From Tritrichomonas musculus (Eukaryota; Parabasalia; Tritrichomonadida; Tritrichomonadidae), in NCBI GenBank assembly GCA_039105265.1, contig JAPFFF010000004.1:5022001-5086000 (forward strand): a stretch of 64,000 nucleotides of DNA, written 5' to 3'. Below, one piece after another: positions 20,101 through 28,227 of the stretch. How positions within the stretch are numbered: the stretch's first letter is position 1; each line of letters opens with the position of its first letter. A model generated the notes under the pieces. It saw only the letters and a list, made by a program, of their open reading frames with translations, searched no databases and was not told the DNA's origin. The position numbers and the translations under genes are program-made.

Positions 20101-22462
20101 TCAATTGTAAGATGTAAGAAGATCCTGGAGCTGCGAATCCTTTTGCACCTGGCCTTCTTTTCATCTTGATTAAGGGTGTCTTTTCGCCTTTATAGACGAA
20201 CAAATAATCATTCAAAACGTTGAAAATTGTCGAATATTCAAAAATGCGATAAAGAATCCAATCGGGCATGACTTTTTCAATTTCAAGAAGGATTGATTGA
20301 ACGAAAGACATCATATCATTAGAGAGACAAAATTCTTTAATATCATCCCATAAATTTGACTTATTTTCATTATAAATAATTGATGCTATTTGTTCAACTT
20401 TTTCAATCAACTTCATTGAATTTTTTACATGAAATCCAGATGAATGAAAATGACTTTTTATGTCACTTTTGAATGACATCACTTCAAGAAATGTGTTCAT
20501 AAGTGTGATGACATCTGATTCTTCATTAAAGTTCCTGCAAAATGATTCATTTGTTGGATCAACATATAAATCATTCGTTGTGAAAATCAGATACGAAAAG
20601 ACACCAACAATGCTTGCAATTGCTTTATTTTCACTGAAGCGTAAAGATGTCTTGACAATCGAAGAAGACAAGAGAGGAGACATTGATGAAAAAGAAGCAA
20701 AATGAGAACCAATATTTGTCAATTTCTTATCATCATCAATTGCTCCTAAATTGCTCAATTCACTCATATATTTGTTCAAAGAATCACTCGAAATTCCTGG
20801 TTTTGGAAGGTTCTCAGAAATGTCCTCAAATTGAACTCCAATTTTTCGAAGACCAAGAATATTTGACGTTATATCATCTAGCTCAATTGATGTAGATATA
20901 TTTTCAGTTAATTGTTTACCAGAAAGTTTAATGAAAACATAAAGTCCTGGACGGTTTTTACCAATACAACTTTTTCTTTCAATTTGAGTTTGTATTGAAA
21001 TTGGGCCTTCTTCAATTTTATTCAAACCAATTTTTGAATCAAACTGTTTCTGGAAACATATTCCACAATCAACAAGTGCTGCCAAATTATCAATTTCAAG
21101 TGACGAATCAGATTCACTGACAACTATTTTGATAATGTTGTCATGTTTACTTATTGGCTTTGAACAAATTTCAATGAATTCATCGTTCAAATGATTCTTC
21201 TTCTCGTTCTTAATGACGAGGATGTAGACTATCTGGTCTGAGTAGTCATCATGAAGAAGAATGTCATCTAAATGTTCATAGAACAAAGTCCGACTGACTA
21301 AGTAATTTTCAATGCCTTTTAATAAACGAACTCTTGTCTTCAATGATCCAAGTTTTTTCTCAATTTCATCAGAAACAATCGAAGCGACATTCTCAACTCT
21401 TTTCTCACTCGATGTGACAATTAAAATGTTTCCTCGTGGGAACGAATCATTCGTCATTTCTTGAATGATGTTTGATACAGACTCACACGTAACATTGTCA
21501 ATGTCATCAAGTGTGGCTGATTCTTTCGTGACTTCGCTGATCGGAAATCGTTGTGAATCGGGAACTTCAAACGACTCGATTTGCTCGAATGCGTTGATAA
21601 CACGAGAATCAAGTTCAGCAGATGTCAAGAGCAGTTGAAGAGGAAAAGAAGACTTCTTTATTTGTTGAGATAAAAGTGACACCAGCACGTCATTATCAAA
21701 AGAACGTTCAGAAAGATTATTCAAAACAAACCTTGTCAATTTAATGAGATCAAATTTCAATTCATTTGAACGGTTTAGAACTTTTATAAGTGTTCGTGGT
21801 GTGAAGAGTGCAATCACCGGTTTATCAGGAATCTTTTCATACATCTTTTCAAATTCATTTTCATCAGCCGTTAAAATAACCATATCACCAAAAATGTCAG
21901 AAAATTGGCGAATTTTTTCATTTACAATTGTAAAGCTTGATTGAGTGATGACAATGAATGGATGTGTCACTTTTTCTAAGAAGGATCTGATAACTAGAAA
22001 GAAGGGGAGAATTGTGGATTTGCCACTTTTGTGAGATTCTTTGAAATTAATACGTGGAGCGGTTATGGTCAAAAATTGATCATGGAGCTGGTAAACTGGA
22101 AGTATTTGTGTGTGAGGCGTTTCGGTTGGAATAAATGATAGTTTAAATAGTTTCCGTTCAAGGGATTTGATGTCGTCATTTGTTTGTTTTATCATTGATT
22201 TTGAAAAAATATTTATTGTATTGAAAATGTCTAGGCAATCTTTCTGGAATGAAATTACTTGGTCTTGCGTTTGGAAATTAATGGGATTGTTTAAAATGTT
22301 GTTGAATGAAGTTTCGATAATGCTTAATTCTGAATCATTGGGAAAAAGAGATTGATATTGCGAAAATGATTCTTTCATTTGATTAGCAGCTAATGATATA
22401 CTAATATCATCAATTTGGAGTTCAGAAATTAGCTGTACGATTCTTTCACACAAAGATATCAT
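17186..22462 (-). CDS. DEAH11/12-like helicase fused to RBR-type zinc fingers, motif II lost
   Basis: A 1758-residue protein starting at the ATG at 22460-22462. Residues about 120-600 follow a DEAH-box RNA helicase plan: Walker A-like KESHKSGKST at 141-150, motif III-like LLLTSAE at about 280, and a C-terminal helicase region beginning GNILIVTSSEKRVENVA. The motif II position reads FVLNNLSERSFDNDVL where helicases have DEAHERS, so the catalytic acids are gone. The C-terminus has a worn RING1-like stretch (about 1487-1520), an IBR (about 1605-1645, CP-C-LC-C-WH pattern) and RING2 at about 1657 (CPNCKRAVTKLDSCNNIGC). This matches plant DEAH11/12. Probably a ubiquitin ligase on an RNA-binding, non-hydrolysing helicase scaffold. 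Confidence 0.8.
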   Translation of the reverse strand: MISLCERIVQLISELQIDDISISLAANQMKESFSQYQSLFPNDSELSIIETSFNNILNNPINFQTQDQVISFQKDCLDIFNTINIFSKSMIKQTNDDIKSLERKLFKLSFIPTETPHTQILPVYQLHDQFLTITAPRINFKESHKSGKSTILPFFLVIRSFLEKVTHPFIVITQSSFTIVNEKIRQFSDIFGDMVILTADENEFEKMYEKIPDKPVIALFTPRTLIKVLNRSNELKFDLIKLTRFVLNNLSERSFDNDVLVSLLSQQIKKSSFPLQLLLTSAELDSRVINAFEQIESFEVPDSQRFPISEVTKESATLDDIDNVTCESVSNIIQEMTNDSFPRGNILIVTSSEKRVENVASIVSDEIEKKLGSLKTRVRLLKGIENYLVSRTLFYEHLDDILLHDDYSDQIVYILVIKNEKKNHLNDEFIEICSKPISKHDNIIKIVVSESDSSLEIDNLAALVDCGICFQKQFDSKIGLNKIEEGPISIQTQIERKSCIGKNRPGLYVFIKLSGKQLTENISTSIELDDITSNILGLRKIGVQFEDISENLPKPGISSDSLNKYMSELSNLGAIDDDKKLTNIGSHFASFSSMSPLLSSSIVKTSLRFSENKAIASIVGVFSYLIFTTNDLYVDPTNESFCRNFNEESDVITLMNTFLEVMSFKSDIKSHFHSSGFHVKNSMKLIEKVEQIASIIYNENKSNLWDDIKEFCLSNDMMSFVQSILLEIEKVMPDWILYRIFEYSTIFNVLNDYLFVYKGEKTPLIKMKRRPGAKGFAAPGSSYILQLNLTSEGEYFGSIIHRDLACEETCHPMIIEAPLSLNNIFIPSLIESYIGKNCENFIPFQESSIFNEGQINNGFICYPQKFLDKTILSFVPIDLNDEKATLAITEASSKIEKIVSFVPRTLLVKDDSIKAISAITSCGSNNFTTKVFFYTDLKPNVYQIDKATIDYMANHIEEMKSIDGNLVVAMTGENFTFYDRKTNKLPSTFPEASSVFGLNEKPFLSHLVVISDKDIPNSRKLSWVDKSIHVIYTNYDHFIHAANNVFKDAIVVDHEYEMIYAMMPNAKIRVNQAVYGRIYQVFNYYSSNCIRDGNLMKDIDFTEFNFSGVFKSGSLKEDVIAFNQLKKSHPDLDVLSIKSQIPREVHDLMYEKSQVNRDLDDVYSRLKNARDRKELRKTKSQLQTNVKRIEKSIHDLTSPILQRFNLTDDEFNKIYKIQSPMNLLEIEDLFVFPSHMEATVEYGNLHRTIDNMNQYKRGLIIDHVPLCDITVNHLTTSSLKSSEFENYVFDVCDRFGGIVRDVSDYQRIDNNRLFCGCIQITIFTCEFTLPLVLELAKVIGPYGGVPLPIPSTIIPSILANRAEVQKSIMTWVQRNGLRLNSYRNVLVGSFSELEKAKKFLNEKENQPKIPFKTYSIPDGIEIIKVFEAISDLNKNFDSKLSCILDIPSRTLFIPQELDETKVQSFIEENFPRTENKSDILYDHFLCCGEHNAASSRAKIPFFNGDGTFSMRTFCVSCAYEMFRLEIERFFNEDRRLDMKTLSENISPIRPIQFFNQTVSDSIFSIPLGQFLTSIVQEPIMRPLVFAWFSALVSQSFRGSPRLDYCPNHPSILVRNSGQLIRCPMIGCQLSLCQQCHRWHKNGECKIVRPSKQGQRTCPNCKRAVTKLDSCNNIGCKCGKFFCFFCGKGPENTREAVFQHMAKDHGDCFADPPDYKKFCLNLDVSDEELEDFYQKCPNMRPPTKRTAGISAVLSLLKKS

Positions 22463-22696
22463 TTTCGAAATGTGAAATGAAATTTTTTCTAAGTTTTTAT
22501 GTTTTATAAATTATAAAAATATTAATAAGTATTAATTATTAAAAAAACTTGTTGGCATCATACAAAAAATTATGGTGGTCTGGTATATAAACTTTTTAAG
22601 AAGAAATATTGTTATCAAAATCAAAAAGAAAATTTTGACACTGCCAATACACGTTATTTTATATATCATAATCTAAAATAGAACTTTTAAATGTGA

Positions 22697-22767
22697 TCGC
22701 TGGTAGTGTAATGGTATCATGTAGGATTGTCGTTCCTGTGACCCGGGTCCGATTCCCGGCCAGCGAG
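22697..22767 (+). tRNA. tRNA-Asp (anticodon GTC)
   Basis: Acceptor arms TCGCTGG and CCAGCGA pair fully, with discriminator G. Anticodon stem TAGGA/TCCTG encloses TTGTCGT, giving GTC. The D arm starts TAGTGTAATGGT. The T stem CCGGG/CCCGG is perfect, but the loop is TCCGATT, with C where nearly all tRNAs have T at position 55. A T run follows immediately as Pol III terminator. No intron. Confidence 0.92.
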
Positions 22768-23033
22768 TTTTTTTTTTTTTTTTAGTTCATAAAAACGAAT
22801 GATCAAGAAAGCATTCAAATGAATTCTACATCTCACAAATGATGACTGAAAAACAAAAAAAAAAAATTAACATATCAACCAGCCCATTGAAGCTATAAAT
22901 CTACTAATAGCCGAAATCAAAAAATCTCATATCATTAATTTCTACAGAAATGATTAATTAGCTCATTAAATATAACTAAATAAATAGCATCGAGCCAGTC
23001 CAAATAAATTTGTCATATGAACTAATTTTTTTA

Positions 23034-24803
23034 CTATTTTGAATCCAAATGCTCTGTATTATCAGTAGCATTTTCATTATCGTCATTTATAATATAAAAA
23101 TGAAATTCGGATTTATTTCCTCTTTCATTTTCAAAAAGTTTGTATCCATCACTTTCAGCTTTTTGCTGAATGAAAGGACGAATGTCATCAATTTTACAAA
23201 CATTTTTAATATTTTGTTGAGAGAAAACGAGAACCATTTCACAAAATTTCCCTGTACTTAAACCATTCATTACTCTACTTACAGAACGAGTCGCCTTTTC
23301 GACACCAGCGTTTTCCAAGTTGATTTCGATTGAAGGAACGAATTTTGGAATAACCAATTTTTGCTTATTAAAGAAGTCGTTAAAAACGCGTTTAGAATCC
23401 ACTTTTGAATTGACCTTCATTACACGAAGAGCTTTTCTAACACCCAGAGATGAATGCGATATCATTCTCCTCTGAACAACTTCAGGTATGTAATCGCATT
23501 CTTTAAAAGTTTCCAATAAAGATGACATCGGAATTGTTTCATATTTTGACACAAAGTCAGCAAAATATTTATTGAAAAAAACGTATGGCAACAGCATGTC
23601 ATGATAAATTTGATCCAGAATCTTCTCACATTTCTCCTCTGTGTGTTGTTCTTCAACTATTCTTTCAATCAAGTCACGATCAAAACCGTATTTTTTCTCA
23701 AATTTGTTAACTAATCTCATTTCATATATCATTTCATCGTCTCTTTTTTTGTCGTCTTTTCTTTTCGCTCTTCGTAACTGTTTCTTTAGGTCTCTGTCAT
23801 CTTTCGCTTCAGAAGGATCAGAGGCAATGAAATGTTTCATGAATGTCTGTGCAAACTCAACCGCTTCATTTTCATCTTTCTTCCAAATTGCAATGATTTC
23901 AATGCAACTTTTAATCATTTTTGGAGCAGCTTTTTGAATCGCTTTATATCTTTGAATGATTCTGATCTTCTCTTCATAATCAGCTTCATTTGAATCTAAT
24001 ATTTCTTCGTTTTCTGGATCAAAGCAATTAATACTTGTAAATACTTTGAATAACAAATTTCTGTTTTCTTTTTCAGTGTCAGATTCACCGTCAAATTCTG
24101 CAATGTCATGATACGTTGATATTGGACATATCACGACACCCCTGTTAAATTCATCCAGATAACTATTAAATCCTATCATTTTGGTTGTTACTAGTGTGAG
24201 TGCACGTAAAATTGGCTCTCTTGGTTTGTCACTTTTTGGAATGATTTTTCTCGGACTTCTTTCTATGTTTGTGTGTTTGCCTTGGCCGGGAATAAACTTG
24301 ACAATGTCAACTTGTTGAATTAAAGCGTCATTGAGTGTTTCTCGAATGATTTGAATCCAATCAAATCCATCTGAAATGTGATAGTCACCTCCATGCATGT
24401 CAAATTCAATGTATGTTTTAAAACTGACTGATTCAATAGGAATGTCATTTCGTATATTTAATTCTTCTGTGTTTTCTTGTTCTTGTGAAGTCGTTGAATT
24501 GTGAGTTTTCGTGCTTTTTTGCATTTGAGCATTGATTTTGTAACGGACTGATTTTGACTTGTCGTATTTTAATTGTAGTTTTTCGTGTATTTTTTCAAGA
24601 TTTGCATTTTTTTGATTGTCATTAGTAGGAGTAAATAAATCTGTTTGGTCTGTTTGAATGGATTTGGTGCATTTATATTTGCGTGGAGCTGATGATAAAA
24701 AAATTGATCTGTTTTCAAAATCGGTTTGATTTGAACGCTTTTGTGATTGAATTTGTGGTGCAATTAGAATTGGTTTTTGATTTGTACGTGGTAAATTTAT
24801 CAT
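23034..24803 (-). CDS. Smr-domain-like protein with CUE/UBA-like helices
   Basis: A 589-residue protein. Residues about 130-200 look like an Smr (small MutS-related) domain: IEFDMHGGDYHISDG gives the DxHG motif, and VDIVKFIPGQGKHTNIE gives the second strand with the GxGxH loop. About residue 370-410 is a short CUE/UBA-like helical segment (LIERIVEEQHTEEKCEKIL). The C-terminal 110 residues (PSIEINLENAGVEKATRSV; CEMVLVFSQQ) may be a second Smr-like fold lacking DxHG. The N-terminal 120 residues are polar and probably disordered. Smr proteins often act as nucleases in ribosome rescue or RNA decay; this role is inferred. The start is the ATG at 24801-24803. Confidence 0.55.
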   Translation of the reverse strand: MINLPRTNQKPILIAPQIQSQKRSNQTDFENRSIFLSSAPRKYKCTKSIQTDQTDLFTPTNDNQKNANLEKIHEKLQLKYDKSKSVRYKINAQMQKSTKTHNSTTSQEQENTEELNIRNDIPIESVSFKTYIEFDMHGGDYHISDGFDWIQIIRETLNDALIQQVDIVKFIPGQGKHTNIERSPRKIIPKSDKPREPILRALTLVTTKMIGFNSYLDEFNRGVVICPISTYHDIAEFDGESDTEKENRNLLFKVFTSINCFDPENEEILDSNEADYEEKIRIIQRYKAIQKAAPKMIKSCIEIIAIWKKDENEAVEFAQTFMKHFIASDPSEAKDDRDLKKQLRRAKRKDDKKRDDEMIYEMRLVNKFEKKYGFDRDLIERIVEEQHTEEKCEKILDQIYHDMLLPYVFFNKYFADFVSKYETIPMSSLLETFKECDYIPEVVQRRMISHSSLGVRKALRVMKVNSKVDSKRVFNDFFNKQKLVIPKFVPSIEINLENAGVEKATRSVSRVMNGLSTGKFCEMVLVFSQQNIKNVCKIDDIRPFIQQKAESDGYKLFENERGNKSEFHFYIINDDNENATDNTEHLDSK

Positions 24804-25796
24804 TGTTTGTAATTAAAATATTTTGATATTTTCCATCTTTTTGAATTATTTGAAAATTGTGAAGGAAATTCGTTATTTTGAAAATTTTGATTCAAAAAGT
24901 TCATGATTTCTGAGATAATAATGTCAGCATCAAATTCTTATTTTTTGGCACCATTGTGAATAAAAAATGCTTTACATATAATTTGTATTCATAAAAAATG
25001 AAAATTTATTTTGATTGATTTTTAATTGAAGTAAATGATATTGATTATCAGCAAATTTAAGAAAAAAAAATTGATTTATAGTTATTCAAATAATAATATT
25101 GGTAATAAATAAATACAATTGAGATATAAAATACGACAAATTAATAAAATTTAAGATTATTTGAAAAAATTCTTTTTATTTATGAAAAATCGATTAAAAC
25201 AATGTATAATATTGTAGTTGTTAATTATATACTAGTAATTAAGTTGAAAAGAAATTACTACTGTCAATAATATTTTAAGAATTAGACATTATTATGAAGT
25301 TTGAACAATTAAATTATAGATTTTAAATATTTGCTAAATATTAATTGTTTTGAAAAAGAAACATATGTTTTAATAAATGAGAAAAAAACAATCTATTATA
25401 ATTTTTTTTGGATTCAAAATCATGGATGGAATAAATGATATTTTTATATATCTGGTGCATTATGATCATATATAATAATTTTGTTATATAAAAAGCTGAT
25501 TTGATTGTTATATCATTATAAAAATTAAAAAAATTTTATAATACAAAATTTCAAAGAAAATTCAATTTCTTTTAAAAAATTAAATAATTTAAAATTTAAA
25601 ATTATCCTTATGATTATTTAATAAATATTATAATTATGAATAGATATATTTATAATATAAGTAATAAAATATATTTGATAAATTAATTTGTGTTTTAATT
25701 GTTTCTAATTCAAAGTAAATGAAATTTTGATTGAATGGAAATTCAAAGTCAAAGAAATTTTAGAAATAGAAAATTCAATCTTTTGAAAAAATGATA
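24804..25796. other. AT-rich intergenic DNA, nothing recognised
   Basis: Nearly pure A/T sequence with no open frame, RNA gene or clear inverted repeat. It represents the original upstream region of the XRN-like gene, before transposon insertion. Confidence 0.55.
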
Positions 25797-25803
25797 TCAT
25801 TTT
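25797..25803 (+). promoter_or_regulatory. Displaced trichomonad initiator of the XRN-like gene
   Basis: TCATTTT fits the trichomonad initiator TCAYTTW. It lies 8 bases left of the TA target of the inserted transposon. In the unoccupied site it would stand about 15 bases upstream of the XRN ATG, the usual distance. It is now 5.6 kb from that ATG. Confidence 0.6.
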
Positions 25804-26010
25804 TTATTTATAGTATCGGGATTAACCGGTTGACGGTGGGAAAAATGGGGTGACGCATTCAATATTTTTGATTATATTTATTCAAAAAGTTATTTTTAAG
25901 ATATATAAATATTCAAAATTTCAATGAAAAAGAGAAATGGGGTGACTTTTTGAATTTTTTGTATTGAAAAGTTTAACTTTTTGAATGTATTTGGTCCATT
26001 TTATTAAAAC

Positions 26011-27471
26011 ATGCTCGAAGCAAGAAGCGCCACACGAATGGCACCAAAAGTCATTGTTTGTGAATTTACTGGTACAGAAGATGAAGTGAATGCATATGAA
26101 GTGGCCAAAATGCACCCTTTATTTACAAATGCTGAATCGTTCAGAGATCAAATCGGTTTATTGTGTACTTATTTAAGAAACGAACAAGTTCATGTTTCAT
26201 TTGAGCGGATAGCAATGCTTTTTCCTAACACAACAAAGCAATCTGTCCAAAAACAATATACAAAATTTAATAAATTACCTCAAAAAGTAGGCAGACCCGA
26301 AAAGTTAGATGATGAAGATATTCGAAAAATATCTGATGAGATTACTAAACTGCATAATCATCAGCCTTACCCAATATACCCAACATATCAAGATATTTTT
26401 GATTTTGTAAGGTTTACATTAAAGAAAATTGTAAAAATGGATACTTTAAGAAAAATAATCCATAATAAATTATCAGAAAAGTTCAAATCATGTATTGGAG
26501 TATCAATGGAAATGACCAGACTAATGGCATCACTCCTTGACCTTGAAAACAATTTAGAGCAGTTAAAAAATATAATTAACGGTCTCCCGATACCGTTTAT
26601 TTTCAATCTGGATGAATTCGGCCAGCAAGATTTTGCAGATGCCGTTGAAAAAGTCGTTATAGTTCCTCAAAATTATAATAAAGCTACAGCTCAATGTCCA
26701 GTAAATAGAAATGGAAAAAGATCCTCATGTCTCGCATGTATATCACCAATGGGGATTTTTGGAAAACCTCAAATTGCAGTTTCCCGTAGTACAATTGATT
26801 CAGAGATATATTCTAGACTTCCAAAAGATTGTTTGCAAATTGTTAATACAAGTAACGGTTATATAAATACTTATTCTTTCAGACATTGGATATTAACAGA
26901 ATTCATTCCCAATTTACGTGAATTGCGACAAAAATATCAATATTTTGGTCCTTCTGTATTAATTCTTGACGGTTATTTATCTCATAAACGGGCTCTGGAA
27001 GATATAAATTTCCAAAATGATAATCTTATTATACATTTTATTCCTCCACATACTTCAGATCAGATTCAACCTCTTGATCTAGGAGTTTTTAGTATAGTTC
27101 GAAGATTTGAGAGTAATTTTAGAAGCAATAGCCAATTATCTTATCAAACTAACCAAATCCTCAAAATTCAACAAACACTTTCACAAGCAGCTTCAATACA
27201 GAACTGCATTCAAGCATTCCATGCTGCAGGGGTAGTTATTTGCCACACAGTCGTCAATGGTGAAGTATATCAACATATCGAATTTGATGTTAGGTGCTGC
27301 TCTCACATCAGAAGCTATCAAATACCTTATATCCAAGGACTCATCGATAATCAAAAAGAATTAACACCAAATCAGCAGTACATATACCAGAGTTATTATA
27401 ATCCAGAAAATAATCAACAAAATGTTAGAATTTCATTACCAGTATTTAAAAATTTACGAAATGATACTTAA
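26011..27471 (+). CDS. Pogo-like DDE transposase
   Basis: A 486-residue intact frame from the ATG at 26011 (an alternative ATG at 26038 begins MAPKVIVCEF). The N-terminal third has helix-turn-helix-like stretches (FPNTTKQSVQKQYTKF). The DDE_1-type core follows: FNLDEFGQQDF (first Asp), VLILDGYLSH (second Asp) and IHFIPPHTSDQIQPLDLGVF (third Asp about 35 residues after the second). This pattern is typical of pogo/jerky transposases. The frame is uninterrupted, so the protein may be active or recently active, but the MULE now separates it from the right end. Confidence 0.88.
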   Translation: MLEARSATRMAPKVIVCEFTGTEDEVNAYEVAKMHPLFTNAESFRDQIGLLCTYLRNEQVHVSFERIAMLFPNTTKQSVQKQYTKFNKLPQKVGRPEKLDDEDIRKISDEITKLHNHQPYPIYPTYQDIFDFVRFTLKKIVKMDTLRKIIHNKLSEKFKSCIGVSMEMTRLMASLLDLENNLEQLKNIINGLPIPFIFNLDEFGQQDFADAVEKVVIVPQNYNKATAQCPVNRNGKRSSCLACISPMGIFGKPQIAVSRSTIDSEIYSRLPKDCLQIVNTSNGYINTYSFRHWILTEFIPNLRELRQKYQYFGPSVLILDGYLSHKRALEDINFQNDNLIIHFIPPHTSDQIQPLDLGVFSIVRRFESNFRSNSQLSYQTNQILKIQQTLSQAASIQNCIQAFHAAGVVICHTVVNGEVYQHIEFDVRCCSHIRSYQIPYIQGLIDNQKELTPNQQYIYQSYYNPENNQQNVRISLPVFKNLRNDT

Positions 27472-27544
27472 TAATTTTAATAAAATACTTAATAATTTTG
27501 ATACTTAATAATTTTAAAATATTTATTTATTTATTTATTTATTT

Positions 27545-27553
27545 TTTTTCCTC
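27545..27553 (+). repeat. MULE target-site duplication, left copy
   Basis: TTTTTCCTC immediately before the MULE end, identical to 31174-31182. Confidence 0.88.
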
Positions 27554-27853
27554 GGCTGATTTAAACATACATAATAAAAGTTGTACTCAGAAAAAGTTAA
27601 ACTCTCAGAAAATAATACGATCATGTTTTGAATAACTCTCTCAATTTTAAAATTTTTTTGAAGCCATATTTGGCCGTAGCCGATTATCTTATTTTAACAA
27701 GAAAAGCGCCTTTTTAATAATCTAATTGTTTTAATCTTACCTCGTGACCTGGTTCGAATCCAGGCACCTGCGTCTCCCAGTCGATGTGCTAGTGCTCAGA
27801 GGAACAGATACTTGCTCACAGATCAAGGATTCCAACGATCTCCAAACTGCAAT
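27554..27853 (+). repeat. MULE left terminal inverted repeat
   Basis: About 300 bases matching the reverse complement of 30881-31173 with few differences. Its inner part is the first 121-base unit with the B-box-like segment. Confidence 0.85.
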
Positions 27854-28013
27854 TCTCTTACCTCGTGACCTGGTTCGAATCCAGGCACCAGCGTCTCCCA
27901 GTCGATGTGCTAGTGCTCAGAGGAACAGATACTTGCTCACAGATCAAGGATTCCAACGATCTCCAAACTGCAATTCTCTTACCTCGTGACCTGGCTCGAT
28001 TCCAGTCATTGAA
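27740..28013 (+). repeat. 121-base tandem repeat with tRNA-like T arm and B box
   Basis: Units begin CCTCGTGACC at 27740, 27861 and 27982; the third is partial and diverged. Each full unit has CCTGG-TTCGAAT-CCAGG, a perfect 5-bp, 7-nt T arm that includes GGTTCGAATCC, the Pol III B-box consensus. In the span 27788-27892 a GCTAGTG/CACCAGC acceptor-like pairing (6 of 7) encloses the T arm, and GTGCTCAGAGG resembles an A box. No normal D or anticodon arm is visible, so this is tRNA-like, not a tRNA. Confidence 0.8.
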
Positions 28014-28227
28014 GTCTAATATTAAGCACTTTCAATAAATTTTATTACTAGATTCGAAAGAAACTCTTTTCTTACAAAACCATAAAAATTATATAAATTT
28101 CGATATTTAATGATCAACTTCTAATGTAAATTTTTAACAAACAATTTCAACAGACATTTACCAATTATTAGTAATTTTACTTTTAATATAAAAAAGCATT
28201 TTAATTCCCAAATCACTAAATTATTTT

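Noticed and set aside
27788-27892. A complete tRNA gene in the MULE repeat
   Set aside because: The T arm and acceptor-like pairing are present, but no proper D arm or 7-base anticodon loop can be drawn, so it is called tRNA-like only.
27744-27989. 81-residue open frame over the MULE terminal tandem repeat
   Set aside because: It follows the 121-base units, whose length is not a multiple of three, so it changes meaning between units. The same kind of frame appears at the opposite terminal repeat. Not a gene.
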